DNA of 64,000 bases from Tolypeutes matacus (GCA_026826555.1 JAKSZT010053769.1:6633193-6697192), one strand, 5' to 3'; counted from the first letter of the stretch, positions 21,641 through 34,864 are shown. Program-made: numbers and translations. The notes: generated from the letters alone by a model not told the origin.

Positions 21641-21745
21641 TATGTATATATATGTATGTTTGTATGTGTGTATATATATATTTGTATGTATATATTTGTA
21701 GATATATATGTAGCTATATTTGTATCTGTATTTGTATGTGATAGA
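21602..21745. repeat. (TA)n(CA)n(TATG)n compound microsatellite
   Basis: TA run, then CA run, then irregular TATG/TGTA repeats. Five short frames on both strands arise only from this repeat. Confidence 0.95.
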
Positions 21746-21759
21746 CATGGGAAGGCATG

Positions 21760-22123
21760 TCCCCTTAAAGAAAAATTTTGCTGCCCAACTGTTAGCTTCT
21801 TTGCAGTTTGCCACACTGTGGAGGTTCACCTTGCCTGGGTTATGTTCTTCTTGGGGCAGTCTACATCTGGTGACAGAGCAAGGAGGGGCACAGTTATTTT
21901 GGCTCAGTGAGGGACATTCTGATGGACACTATTGACTTCAGAGCTAGCTGCAAGTTTGGGAGTCTTTATTGGACCTGCGTCACTGTGACTTCTTCCTTGG
22001 CCCAATCCTGTTTTTTCTCCCTGGCTTCCTCTCTCTTCCCTTCATAGATGTTGGTCCTTAATAAACATACAGCATCCCAAATTCTGTCTCAACATCTGTT
22101 TCTAGAGAGGTCTACCTACAACA
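21760..22123 (+). mobile_element. Probable ERVL-type solo LTR
   Basis: Ends with 'ggtccttaataaacatacag', then 'catctgtttctagagaggtc' and 'tacctacaaca'. This 3' signature (AATAAA then a CTAGAG block and a CA end) is typical of LTR16/LTR33-like ERVL LTRs and resembles 1,680-1,795. Left boundary uncertain. Confidence 0.5.
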
Positions 22124-23255
22124 ATATCTATATATTTATGTCTGTCAAATTTTTTTTAAAAAAAGCATTGGATAATCACAAAATTTATAATAATACAGCA
22201 GTTTCTTTTGAAGAAGGGGAGAGGGGAGATTAGAGTGGGAGAGGAGTATATGCTATACCTACTCTAACTCTAAAGTTTTATTTTACAAATCTGAAACAAA
22301 TATTACATGTACTTTAATATTTGGAATGTACATGGATTTTGTTTTCATTACCATTTTTTACTTTTTTTGGTCTTTTATTAATTTTACAAAAGAAAGGGGA
22401 AAAAGAGATCAGCTTTCATACCACCTTCATTTCTTCCTTATTCTCTGAAATTATGACAACTTTGAGGACTAATTAAAGTGTGTATATATGCATAAGTATT
22501 TTTGCTAATGTTCTAAAATTATTCTTTTGTGGAAAGTCTTACATAGCTCCATAGTTTGTCTTTTCTCTGGAATTTAAGATGTCCCTTAGTTTTGCAGTTG
22601 CAGATAACTAATCAGAAGTGGATAGTACAGACAAATTTGGGCATCCTGCAAAAAGAGATATCAGAGAGTTAAAGTTAGCCAGTATAAAATTCATCTGCTA
22701 ATGCTGTTATAAGAGAACTTTGTGGAAGGTTAATAGAATCAGGAGTTAATATGGCTTTTGAGCAATCTCTAAAGTGGTTGTTTTGACATAAGCCAGCATT
22801 CAAAAGATCTTTTAAAGGGCTTTCACTTGGTGTGGAAGGAAGTGAGCACCAGAAGACTAACAGGCCTTTTTGATTCCCTAGCAAATATCATGACTTCAAT
22901 ATGACTAATTTTTATGTACAATTCCATTAGTTTGAATATCAAATATCATTTGTCCCAGATAGTATTTAACCAATAACTAATTGTATTTACCCATTTCCAG
23001 GACTCAATATCTAGTCATTTACAACTTCATCATGATGAAATTAACTGGATCGTAATTTGTTGTAATTGGTGAAGAGAACTCAGTCAGTCATACTCCTCGG
23101 TTTATGCCAAAGCCTTGTCACTGGCCTGTGCAAATTCCTCTGTTTATATTTTATTTATTTCATTTTAAAATATATTCTACTTTATCCCCAACTACCCCTA
23201 TGTACTCCCCCTCAAAAGCAATCTTAGACTGTGTTTGAAATATATCCTTCTGTTT
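22124..23255. other. Unassigned DNA with a possible short L1 piece
   Basis: Mostly unrecognised. 23,140-23,215 ('ccccaactacccctatgtac') resembles the antisense L1 3' UTR weakly. Confidence 0.35.
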
Positions 23256-23259
23256 ATAT

Positions 23260-23640
23260 TTATTCCTGTAAAAAGTACATACTTCTGTTGTATAATTTTT
23301 AATTTACATAAATTATATTTTGATACCCATTTAATTTTATTTCATCGTGTTTTCTACCTAGCATTGTTTCTAAGATCTCTCTATCTTACTCTTTTTTATA
23401 TCCATTCAGTATTTCCTGTTGCTACCCAGTAGTTTCTATTGTGCATGCACACATTTTATCGATCTCCTTTTTCATTGACACACACACATCTTCTACTTCT
23501 CACCACAAACAATTCTTGTACAACTTCCCCTGTGGACTGAGTCATACATTTTATTCTGCATAAAACATTGCTCTTAATGCTGCATTTGATATAGCCTATG
23601 TTCATGTAGGTGTAGGTAACCTTAAAGACTAATATCCTAT
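23260..23640 (-). mobile_element. L1 3'-region fragment, antisense, diverged
   Basis: Plus strand follows the reverse complement of L1: 'tatccattcagtatttcctg', 'ttcattgacacacacacatc', 'aattcttgtacaacttcccc'. Strongly diverged. Confidence 0.55.
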
Positions 23641-24315
23641 ATTTTTCCCTGGGAATTTAAATTAAAGACTGTGAGGAAAACCCTTTTTAATCCCAAATTA
23701 AGGAGCCACTTAATTTCCAGAGCCTTACTAATGAAGTGGATCAAGCCATTATGATGTGATTCAAATTTTCTGTGAATATCAAGTATTGTTTAAATAGTCA
23801 TTAAAAAATACTTATGGAAAGAAAAATTCTCCCATGGAAGTGTATGAAAATTGTTGCTATCATTATAAAGTCATTTAAAAGTAGCCTATCATTTGCTCTA
23901 CAGTCTATCATAACTTTTTACTTTAAAAATATGATTATAAGGGTTATGAAAGAATTGCCCTTTTTGGCCCTGTAATCATGAATCTTGGCATCTTTTCAAA
24001 TTCCTTTGGGCTGAGTTGAAGTGATGGTCCATAAATAACACCATCCATCAAATTTCCAGGCTAGTAGCTAGCGTGAATATCAGTACACACTTGCACCACT
24101 GACCAACATTATGCATTAATTGTAAGATAATGAAGATGCAAAATTAAATTTCTAAAACACTATAAATTACTTTCTTCCTATGAACCATGGCTGCACAAAT
24201 TGAATTACAAATACACCATCTTTTTGGTTTTTTTCTTTTGGAAATTTGGAAAGTTAAACTTTGTTTTTTTCAGAATAAAATTCTAGATTAATGCTTTATT
24301 GCTGGCCAATAGCTT
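23641..24315. other. Unassigned DNA
   Basis: No recognised feature. Confidence 0.4.
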
Positions 24316-24319
24316 AGTA

Positions 24320-25153
24320 TGGTAGATCTAAGGTGGCCCCATTTTATTTACCATTCTTCCCTTTGAGAGGGAGGGTGTATGTACCTTTCTTGAATTGGAG
24401 TGAGCTCTGTCCCTACTTTGATCAATAGAACATGCCAAAGTGATGTTGTGTCTGTCAGTTTCTAAACTCATGTTTCCCCCCACCCCATGCCCCGAGATGG
24501 CTCCCTCATCTGTGTGCTCAATCTTTCTGCTCATTGTCTGCTCACCGTGTCTGCTTGTAGTGTCTCCTTGTTGTGCCTATGCTCACTGTGCCTGCTCATT
24601 GTCTGCTTGCTGTGTCTGCTTGTTGTATCTGCTCATAGTTTGCTCATTGTGTCTACTCATTGCATCAGCTAATTGCATCTGCTCATCTTCTTTAGGAGGC
24701 ACCAGGAACTGAACCCGGGACCTCCCATGTGGGGAGGTGGGCACCCAACCACTTGAGCCACATTCACTCTCCCCAGGTTTTTAAAGACTGGCAGTTTCCA
24801 CTTCTTTCCTGTTGGAATACTTATCCTGAGGGCTGGCTTCCATGTAAGAAATCTAACTATGTTGGAGTGGCCATGCTGTGAGGAATTCCAGGCTAGCCAC
24901 ATGGAGAGGCCATATGGAGAGAGAGAAGTCCAGTCAGCCCCTAGTTATTCCAGCCATTCCTGCCCATGGATCAGACATGTGGGAAAATAAGTATTTAGAT
25001 GACTCTAGTCCCAGCCACTATCTGACAGTAATCAAATGAGAAGCACTCTATGGAGCTCATTCAACCCACAGAGCAATGTGAGATAATAAAGCACTGTTTT
25101 AAGCCACTAAGTTTGGGGGGAGTTTGATATGCAGCATTAGATAACTGGAACAC
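24320..25153 (+). mobile_element. MLT1-like MaLR LTR, interrupted by a DAS SINE
   Basis: Left part 24,320-24,474 ('aattggagtgagctctgtcc', 'gatcaatagaacatgccaaa') and right part 24,775-25,153 ('ggccatgctgtgaggaattc', 'agccactaagtttgggg', 'cattagataactggaacac') together make one MLT1-type LTR. The SINE at 24,475-24,774 separates them. Confidence 0.75.
24475..24774 (-). repeat. DAS SINE, antisense, with minisatellite-like tail
   Basis: On the minus strand the head is GGAGAGTGAATGTGGCTCAA followed by a B-box GGTTCAGTTCC and 'ggtgcctcct'. The tail (about 24,500-24,690) is a run of roughly 10-12 bp units of the ACAATGAGCAG / ACAAGCAGACA kind. The tail gives the Cys/Leu-rich frames on the plus strand at 24,440-24,712, which are not genes. 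It inserted into an MLT1-like LTR. Confidence 0.85.
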
Positions 25154-25489
25154 TTGATCTCAAAATTGTTTGTTCAGGCTTATGGGATGTCATGGTGATT
25201 ATGCCAAAACAAAATGTGTCAATGGAGTCATGTGTTCTCCTTTTACTAAAATAGTTTATGTTCATCTGTGTTAACCAGGACAAGAAGCAGGAGCGATAAA
25301 GAAGCAGGAGACAGCGAGTGGTATCTGAAGTTCAAGGATTAGATGGCATTTGAAACTTATTATTGTTGTGATCTAATGGCATTTAAAAGACCAGAAAGGA
25401 AAGGAGACAAATGTGTTTACAACAGGAGACCAAATTTCAGTTCTTATGTTGAAAAAGACTGTCTTTTATGGGGGTTGTCTCATCATTAT

Positions 25490-25595
25490 TTTTCACCTTT
25501 TTTTGTGAAGAATAAATGAAAGAATGCATGAAAAACTCGGGAGTGCCTGGCATATATTAGGTGCTAAATAAAAGTTATTATCATTGCCATACATG
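25490..25595 (+). repeat. MIR SINE 3' end
   Basis: 'gtgcctggcatatattaggt' then 'gctaaataaaagttattatc', a good match to the MIR 3' end. Confidence 0.65.
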
Positions 25596-25939
25596 GTTTC
25601 TTGAATAAAGTTATCATCTTTTTAATGAGTGAATAAAATGATAACAATGGAAAATGGGAGGTAGCAGCAAAAGAGGCTCTTTGGAAAGGCATTAACTTCA
25701 CAGTTTTTCCAGTTTACTCTAAACTCAGGGCAAAGGGCCCAATGGAAACCCAGTCCTTCTACATTCCCATTTGCAGTTGTCCTAAAGATTTTGGAGTACA
25801 GAGTACTCTAATTTTTCTTATGTATGTAGTAAATTGTGGGACACCAGTGTAAAATGCTCACTGTGGATTTCTTTCTTTTAAAAATAGATGAAGTCTGTAT
25901 TTTGGCCATGTGAATTTTGCTTAATCTAACACCTGTGCC

Positions 25940-26020
25940 ACTATACTGAAAAATCTAGCATTATTTATTTGTCTTTTCTACTAGGTTATAAGCTCCATGA
26001 AGAAAGATATTCTAGAGTCA
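25940..26020 (+). repeat. L2 3'-end fragment
   Basis: 'tctactaggttataagctcc' followed by 'atgaagaaagatat' follows the L2 3' terminal block. Short. Confidence 0.45.
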
Positions 26021-29000
26021 AAGGGTCAACTCCATTGAGGCCTGTCCAGAGAAAAAGAGAATGCAGCCCAAGGGAATTCAGACCTATGGTTTCAGCTCTC
26101 CCCATGAATCCATGGCTACTTGTCCAACTATCTTTCAGAGCTAGTTGATTTTATGACATTTTTTCCCTCCTCTTTGCATTTACTTTAACATTTGTGTTTC
26201 TGTATCTATAGACTCTATATCACATACTGTTTAGGAGCCTGCATTATCTCTTTGCTATGTAAAACATTGTTTTTCTTTTACTTTTTACCCCAAAAGATTG
26301 AATTTATTTTTGCAGCAATAGCAATGATGATTTTCATTGCAAACATGGATGTTCCCTTAACACACATTAAGATAATATCACACTCTATAGTATTCCAAAA
26401 TGGAAGGTGTACTGTTTTCAAAAGTAATAAATAGTTTTAACAACAAAGGACGTAAACACCTCATGAAACAAAAACTCTCTAGTCGTATGAATGACTTGTG
26501 GCTACACATTTCAACAGGATCAATCAATGTTTCTTTGATCTTTAGGTTTTTACTTTTGAATGTCCACACCTGGCACCTGCAGTAAAATACACAGCATCTG
26601 GATTACAGAATACAAGTAACATCCATTCAGGTAGATCTTCAAGAATAGCTGCTTTAACATCTACATCATGCCCTGGAAATACACTGATTTGGGCTGCAGT
26701 GGATACTTTATATGATTTTGGGGGTCAACTTTAACTTTTTTTATACATTTAGTTTACCACCCTTTCTGATGTGGAATAGAATATTTTACTGTTCTCAATC
26801 TCACATTAATAGCAAATTATATTAACCTAATATATTAGTAAGAATGACTAGTTTTGCCTCTTCAACTTTCTGTGTATCTTTATGCTTCAGATGGATTTCT
26901 AAAACTCAGGAGAGAATAGTTTGTTTAAAAACACCTGAATATTTGCTTTAACTCTTTACTGCCAATAATTTTTAGGTGCCTTGGGAAAATGTTAAAATTT
27001 GAAACAAGCTAACATCCTTTTCTTCTAATCATACATCATGACTTCCTTTTTCCCAAAATTTTTATGAAAGTCAGGATAGGAAAAGTAGAGGAATTGGCAG
27101 AAAACATAGAAAGGCAAATATTAATTGTTTTGTATCATTTAGTAACGTGGATACTCAAATCCAAAATGTATATTCAGCCTTAGAGGCAAAATGTTTGTGA
27201 GACAGGTTTTATATTTAATAACAATCATGTGATTTAGTGCTCCAAGAAAACTTGTAGATCATGCTCTTTTTGAATGGTTTGTTAAGTTTCCTTTTAGATA
27301 TGATAAAAGTTATTCTAGGCTACTTTAGCAATTTATAACTTATCAATAGTTTAAGAGTTCTTTTTCACTGAAATCTGTTTTATTATGCATTTATATGTGA
27401 CTGATGCAGTTCGGTTATGGACTTTAATATCTGTTATACCTGGCCACTGTTTAAAGAAAGCATGTAAAGAAAATATTATAGTTAAAGTGAATAAAATTAT
27501 ATAAAGACAATGCTTTAGATCCTGTTAATTTTTCCCCTATACCTATCCATCTAAACATCCAGATGTTTGCTGTTACATGTGATTGTATGAAAGCTCTGAT
27601 GTGAAATCCTATGGCTTACTGGATTACCCTTTACCCACATGGTTTAAATTAATAATAAAGAAATGAACCAGGGCAATCTTGCAACAAAAGAACAAGACTT
27701 TATTGTATAGCAGAATTGCAGATGTGGAAAGGTGCTCATAATAAAGACAGAATATTTCTGTTTCATAGAGCATCTGGAATGCCACAGGAACTCTAAGTTA
27801 TCAGAGCTAATGTTAGACAGCCTTGGTTTGTGATTAACTTAATATTCAGGGAAACTTTTTGAAAAGCCTTGTGCCATTCATCATCATAATGTCATTTTTC
27901 CAATCCTAAAATGATTTACAAAGTCAACCTCTCCCCCTAATTTTCTAAAACGATATTAGGACATCAAAAAGTTTCGCATACAAACTTCAAAGGGCAGCCA
28001 AATCAGAGATTTCTGACTAAGACAGTTTAGATCATTTAATATCCTCTGGTTTTCCTAGGATTAAATTACAGCCTATAGAATTCTTGGAATCTGGATAAGG
28101 AAGTATTATGTAATATAGCATGGCAATTTTGGTGGGGGCAGTGAAGGACTGTGAGGAAAGGAGAAGCCATCTTTCCAATGTATCAATCTTGTAGTGAGTG
28201 CTTGTGAAATATTAGCGGTATGAGAAGTTGTCCCAGTGAGAATGTCAAGCTCTGATAACCAGAGAAATGTCTATGTGTACACTGAGGATGACATTCATTT
28301 GGAGATGTTTACTTTCTTTTTTGTGGTCATCTTATTACAGTGAAGTTTGGCTTCAAGGAGTGAAGTGATGGCTTATAAATGAGTATCTGAGGCAGGAACA
28401 GATAACAGGAGTTGATTCTGACACAGCCATAGAGAACTTGCTTCTAGGAATTGTGGTTTTCTAAGGACGACTATGACTTCTGGTTGCTGTGTGCCGCCAT
28501 GACCTAGCATGTGAAAATCACACCACACATCATTCTGGCTGCAAGAACAATCTCGTATGTAACCACTGTGTCTCTCTGAGGAAATTTAGCAGTTTCTAAA
28601 AGAACAACATTCAGTTTGAAGTTCAGTGGGTAAAATAAAAGTTCTGTGAAACAAATGTGAGTGCTCTAACCCAAAATATAAGTAGTTGTTACAGGAAATG
28701 ACCTGTTACAAAAGACTTTCCACTCCCAGACACACACATGCTTCCACAAAGGTGAGCATGTTTTGGGCTTTATGTGCTTAAGAGCAAACTGTACCCTTCT
28801 CAGGATAATATATAAATTTTAACCAAGATTTTGTTGGCTCACAAACTACACTGTTGGTCTGAAAATCAGGTTTGTTTTCAGGTCTTTAGTGGCAGCAAAT
28901 TATATAAATATTCTCCTCAATAAAATAAAAAAATTAAAGGAAGAAAAAAAGTGCAGTGAACATCTCATGATTAAAAGCAGTAAAAAATGTGCTGGAATGT

Positions 29001-29920
29001 ATAGGAGAATTTTTATAGAACAAACCACTTTTCACAATTTTTAAATTCGATTTTGAGATTTAAATATGCATCTATTATTACTAATTGCAGTGTTTTGTGC
29101 AAAAGAGTTTCAGTAACTTTAAGCCACGAGAGTGTGATTAGAAAGTCAGTGTGTGATCTGCTTAAATATGTCATGCATCTGAACTATAGTCTTAGGAAAC
29201 CAGATTTTACTTTGTAGATATATTTCAATTCTGCATAACTAAATAGATCCAAACCATTATTAGTTCAAGCTGTATTACATACTGTATATAACTTGTGTTG
29301 ATCTTCCCAGTTTATTTTCACATCACAATTTTAACTCAAATATGCTATTTCATCAGAATGTGGCAATTTTTCTATTGCTTCTGAAAGGATTGGTAACATA
29401 ACTCACTATTTGCTTTAACATAAAGTTTTCCATAAATTGCTCTATGCCTAATTTGGTGATTCATTTTCTTCCTTGCATACTCCCAAGTCTTAGAATTTCT
29501 TTGGGTGTGAAATGTCTAAAATAAAGGAAATCATCAATAGCACATTCAAAGTTGCAATAGGCATATGATCTATGCAGCAGCATCATTTTTCACATTCTTC
29601 CCATGATATTCATTTGTATGCCCTCATTTTAAAGGTAAATGAAAGAAGGTAAGGAAGGAGAGAGTAGTTAGTAAATGGATGGTAACACAAATAAGGTTAG
29701 AAATCAGGACAGCAAGACAGAAAATATCTAAATAGGGTTACAAGAGCCAATTAAAGAGATGTGGCAATTGAGCTATGGTTGAAGCTATGTTGTACCCTCT
29801 GCCTAAAAGCATTACAAGTACCATGCCATATTAATGGTGGATGGAGAAGAATAGTGCAGATAAAATTGGATCTGGCCACAAGGAACTTATAAGTGATACA
29901 GTATTATCCTTTTGCCTTTA
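26021..29920. other. Longest repeat-poor block
   Basis: Nearly 3.9 kb in which I recognise no transposable element. There are only a few short open frames (26,192-26,585). A possible minus-strand polyadenylation signal AATAAA occurs near 27,700 (plus: GACTTTATTGTATAGC), but no exon is visible upstream on that strand. Absence of repeats can reflect selection or simply decay beyond recognition. Confidence 0.35.
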
Positions 29921-29923
29921 GAA

Positions 29924-30339
29924 TGTATGGTCCCTTGAATTAAGTACTCCAGAAAAAAACATGTTCTTAAATGTAATCTCATTTCTGTGGGATCCCATTC
30001 TAAATGGGATCTCTTAAAGATGTTATTTTAGTTAAGGTGTGGCCCAACTCAATAAGAGTGGGTCTTAATCTGATTACTGGAGTCCTTTTAAGCAGAAGAA
30101 ATTCAAACATAGGAAAGACCACAGGGGGAAGGTGGAAGTCAGTGGGAACTTGGAAGAGAAAAGAAAAGACATTTTCTTGCAATGGGAAAGCCAAGGAACC
30201 CCAATGGTTGCCAGCCAACAGAAGGCTACTGATCTTGGGAGGAAGAGAGCCTTCAAACCTCCAAAAGTGTGAGATAATTCCCATTACTTAAGCCAACTCA
30301 TTTGTGGAATTTGTCATCCCAGCTGGAAAACTAAGAGAG
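29924..30339 (+). mobile_element. Xenarthran MaLR-type solo LTR, copy C
   Basis: Contains 'agatgttattttagttaagg', 'gtggcccaactcaataagag', 'cccattacttaagccaactc' and 'gtcatcccagctggaaaact', the same block order as copies A, B and D. The two opposing frames here (30,000-30,284 minus; 30,004-30,291 plus) are a by-product of this LTR. Confidence 0.7.
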
Positions 30340-30419
30340 GCTGATGATCCTTCCACTTGTTTATTATATATCTGCCATAATGTAGAGAATTTTGTTATTT
30401 TAAAATTTAATTTACTGGA

Positions 30420-31502
30420 ACTAGAATAGCTAAAACATCTTTCAAATACAAGAACAAAGTGAAAGGAATGAGTTTACCCAATTTCAAGACTTCCTACATA
30501 GCTATCATAATCAAGACTGTGTGGAATTGAAGGAGGGATAGACACAGAGATCGATGGAACAGAACAGAGAATCCAGAAATAGACCCACACGAATATGCCC
30601 AACTGAATTTTGACAAAGATGCAAGAGCAATTCAATGGAGGAAAGATTGTCTTTTCAACAAATGGTCCTGGACCAAGTGCATATCCACAAGAACAAATAT
30701 AAACCTCAAACTAAACTTCACACTTGATACAAAAAAAAAATTCAAAATTGATCAAAAACTTAGGTGTAAATGTGAAACTATAAAACTTTCAGAAAAAACA
30801 TAGAGAAACCCTTCCAAATCTTGGCTCGACAAATAGCTCTTAGCCTTGACACCAAAAGCACAGTCCATAAAAGGAAAAGCTAATAAATTGGACCTTGTAA
30901 ATTTTTTTTTAAAAACTCCCTACAAAAAGCGCTACCAAAAGGATGAAAAGGCAAGCTATAGAGTTGGAGAAAATATTTGTAAGCCTTATATCCGATTAAG
31001 GACTAGTGTCAAGAATATATAAAGAACACTTAAAATCCAACAGTAATAAAATAAACTAAAAAGAAAATGGGCAAAAGAATAAAGAGACATTTCATGGAAG
31101 AGAATATATAGATGACAAATGGATAAATGAAAAGATGTTCAACGTTAGTAGCCAATAGGGAAATGTAAATTAAAATCACAATTATTACACACCTATTAGA
31201 ATGGCTAATATAAAAAATATTGCAACAAAAACACTGGTAAAGATGTGGAGAAACTGGGTCGCACATATATTGCTGGTGGGAATGTAAAATTTTACAGCTA
31301 CTCTAGAAAAGAGTTTGGGAGTTTCTTTAAAAACGGAGCATGCAACTACCATACAATCTAGCAGTTTCTCTCCTACACATTTATCCCAGAGCAATGAAAA
31401 TTTATCCTCATGTACCTGCACACAAATGTGAAACTGGAAACAATCCAGCTGTCCTTCAATAGGTGAATGGTTAAATAAACTATAGTCTATCCATACCAGA
31501 TG
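30420..31502 (+). mobile_element. Ancient L1 ORF2 C-terminus and 3' region
   Basis: Blocks in L1 order: 'cttcctacatagctatcata', 'agatcgatggaacagaacag', 'caacaaatggtcctggacca', 'ggagaaaatatttgtaagcc', 'gctggtgggaatgtaaaatt', 'aaactggaaacaatccagct'. Frames are broken by stops. It ends abruptly at an LTR fragment. Confidence 0.9.
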
Positions 31503-31622
31503 TAGTAAAAAGAAAAATGCCCCCATCCCAAAAAAGGTGTCAATGCCCTAATCCCCAGAATCTGTAAATGTCACCTTACCTGGCGAAAGTGACTTTGTAG
31601 ATTTGATTAAGGGTACAGGCCA
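31503..31622 (+). mobile_element. MaLR/MLT1-like LTR fragment
   Basis: 'aatgccctaatccccagaat', 'ctgtaaatgtcaccttacct', 'gactttgtagatttgattaa' match the internal block common to MLT1-type LTRs. Confidence 0.65.
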
Positions 31623-31815
31623 ATAAGCAATGGAAACATGCTCAATATCATTTGTCATCAGAAATGCAACTTAAAACCACAATGAGATTCTATCTCACAT
31701 TCATTAGAATGGATAAAATTTTAAAATGTCAGTACTAAATGATGGTGAGGATATGGAGCAATTAGAACTCTCATTTAGTGCTACTAGAGTATAAATCTGT
31801 ATAGCCACATATGAA
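31622..31815 (+). mobile_element. L1 3'-region fragment
   Basis: 'gaaatgcaacttaaaaccac', 'aatgagattctatctcacat' and 'gatggtgaggatatggagca' repeat a part of L1 that already occurs at 31,140-31,300. It is therefore a second L1 insertion or a rearranged piece. Confidence 0.75.
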
Positions 31816-34490
31816 AAAAAAATATTTTATCTCTCTCTTGATTTCACATGCTAATGCTTAACAGGAACTGGTTGAGCAGTGGAAAAGGTTAACATTTCCT
31901 ACTGATTATTACTGCCAATTGGAAAGGACTTATTCTTTCTAAATGGAGCAGCCATGCCACAACTCTTATTGCTATGAGGGAATGTGAGATTTGTATAGGT
32001 AACTCCTCACCATGTCAATCAGAAAACATTTTTCCCCTATTATTTAAAAACAACAGTAGAAAAACTCAAAATATAAAACATTATTATTATGTAATTTATT
32101 CCAGATATCTTCAAATAAGGTAATTAAATCACTTAATAATATAATTTTTTGCACAGATATAGAGTCTACACCATAAGATACATATTTCTTTGGAACAAAT
32201 CAAAAGACAACAGAAGATGTGGAACCACATGAAAGCTTAGATTCCCCCAGGGGAAATATTAAGTCCTTGTGTTCCCTTGATTCTATTAGTTCTTTTCTTT
32301 TATCAGTTCTTTCTGTGAAGGATCTACCCTTATGCACAACTGAGGGACATTAGAGTCCAGGTTGTGTATAAACCATTATGTCTTCCATTGTCTTGTTTTT
32401 CTAGTCTTATGTATATTACTAAAACAAAAGGATGTTCATCTCAGTGATTTCAGTCAGGTGGTTTCTCAGGCCCTGCTATAAGTCCTCTGAACTTTTATGT
32501 CTCCCCTAGAAATACACTGCTAGGCATCTGACTTCCATTTAGATTATGTATCCCAGAAATGAACATTCTCTGACAAGTAAATGTGTGCCAAAATGCATAT
32601 CTTTAATTTAAAGGTAAGATTTAGCAAGATTTACTGTGTCTGTTATGCAGAAGATGTCAGTGGCCTTATTACCTGTGACATGGTTTAGGGGCATTCTTTT
32701 TAAAAAACTCTAGGAGCTTCTCCATAAAGGACTTAGGTAATGTTATCTTTTTGTCAGGTATTCAACTGGCACGTGTATTTGTAGGAAATCACTCTGTCCT
32801 TATGAATCACACATCCTCTACTGTAGGGGATCTCTATATTGTTTTAAACTAGTTTATATATATTTTTCCAATGAAAATTATGTCAATTTGCCAAATAAAA
32901 CTATTTTATGCACAGGCAAAATTATGGTGACATATGAAATGTGCAAAGACCACAACCAAGATATACTTTGCAAACTAGACATGCCTCTTGTATAACTCTA
33001 TGACAAATACTAGTTTTTAATAGACCCTCATGTAAACTAAATTTATAGCTCCAATCAAACCAAATGGTTTTAGGTTTTTCAGAGGACAGGAGTGAAATTT
33101 CTTTGTATATATGTCCCTTTTTTGTAAAACATAAATATGGAAAGATACATATGAATAAATATAAATAACCAGAAGCTAATAAATTTCTTTTATTAAAATA
33201 AATAAATCTAATGAGGCCAGAAAAGACTTAAGGTTAGCTTAGACTTCCCAGTCACTATTCACAAGAGAAAACATAGATGTTGGTATATTAATTCCCTCCA
33301 AAGACATGTACCATTCTAGAAGACCTAACATTGAAGATTATTCCTTTGGGTTAGTTGCTGGTGTCAAGACCTTACATTTGTGTTGGGAAACTGCAGCCTC
33401 TGGTCTGGACCCTGCACTTTGTGGCAATGCCAAGGCATACTGCACTGCACTCCTCTTTTCTGAACATCATTAAAATGCAATTTCTAGATTTTATTTAATA
33501 ATACAAGAGGCCTAAGAAGATGTCAACAGCATAGCTCCTTTGCATTGGATGATCTTGGGCAACCCCACACTGTTGGAAATAACCCCACTGGCATCAATAG
33601 ATTTTGCCCTCTCTTAAATCTCTCATATGGTCTTCCTTTGCAATCCAGTCTTCGACTTTTAAAGAACATCTGTTCTCCTTTTCTAAGTGGCTTAGTGGTC
33701 AGTGATTACTTGATGGGAGCACCAAAGAATATCTATTTCTGTAATTCCTAGAAAGTGCTTTAAGTATTTCATGAATCTTAACAGTGGGATTTTGATTTTA
33801 TTCTTTGACAACATTGAAGACTTTTATGTAGAATTTATATTTCTTTAAAGGCAATATGGTCTAGTTCTCAAAACCCCTGGTATATACTGCCAATGATTTT
33901 TAAAGACCAAATTTCTACTTAATTAAGTCCTTGCTTAGAAATATTATAGTTCATTTTTGTTCTTTGATTTTCTTTTGATTTTGATGTGAATCTATATATA
34001 GAACCATATGGAAGGGCAAAATGTATTTAGGGGAATTCTGTGCTAAATAATATATTTAGCATTTTATTCTCCATCTCCTTGAACTTGGCTGAATTTATAT
34101 ATAGAATATAAAATAATATAAATATATGCATATGTACATATAATAAAATACATGTGTATAAATAGAAATAAATTTGTTGTAGACATGTATTCAAGTAATT
34201 TCCTCATTAGAAAACCTGGCTGTCTTAGGCTCTACTAGACAGTGATTCTAATAGGTTCTTTAGGCATTTGATAAAATGAAACAATGTTAGTCAGATAGTA
34301 ATTGAATAAAGATAATGGTGCTAAGTTGTGTTCCTTGAGGATATCTTCTAAGGTGAATAAATGAAAGTAGAATATTCTAGAGCAAGTAACATTTATGTTC
34401 AGTGGATGGGAAACTGTTGCTAGAGACAAACTAAAAGTTAGGATAGAAGAATAAAATGGAGTGGACAAGAATCTGCATATTACCAGTAAT
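31816..34490. other. Repeat-poor DNA
   Basis: No element recognised apart from AT-rich stretches (34,090-34,190). The 68-residue frame at 33,545-33,751 is unsupported. Confidence 0.35.
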
Positions 34491-34494
34491 ACTG

Positions 34495-34570
34495 TATCCC
34501 TTCCTTCATATATTTAAGAAATATTTATTGTCTCCTATGTTTTAGGTATGGTGCACTCTTGTCAGTAATA
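34495..34570 (-). repeat. L2 3'-end fragment, antisense
   Basis: 'taagaaatatttattgtctc' then 'ctatgttttaggtatggtgc' parallels the reversed L2 3' end. Confidence 0.45.
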
Positions 34571-34864
34571 ATCACTCTGTCACTTATTTTCTTAATAAAC
34601 TTGATTTAATTTGTGGCTAGGTCACCTTCTTCACCTTTGCATTCAAGTTCCCTCCTCATTTTGTTAACATTGCCATAGTACTGCTTTTGTTGTTTGTCTC
34701 TGCATGCTGGTGGTGGTCAGTAAGAAACTCTGCAAAAATATTATGCAGTGGTGGAAGAACAGGTACTTAAATCCAGGCACTCTGAAGGCTGGGAAAACTG
34801 TCTAGAAGGTTGACCTGAGGAATTGCAGTATGTCCTTGTTATAGATTTATAGTTTCAGATTGAG

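Noticed and set aside
24500..24690. Regular short repeats that might suggest a CRISPR-like array
   Set aside because: Units of 10-12 bp with no spacers, in the tail of a SINE in mammalian DNA.
30000..30291. Two mirror-image frames of about 95 residues on opposite strands
   Set aside because: They lie wholly inside a MaLR LTR that recurs three more times; no protein of this kind is known for solo LTRs.
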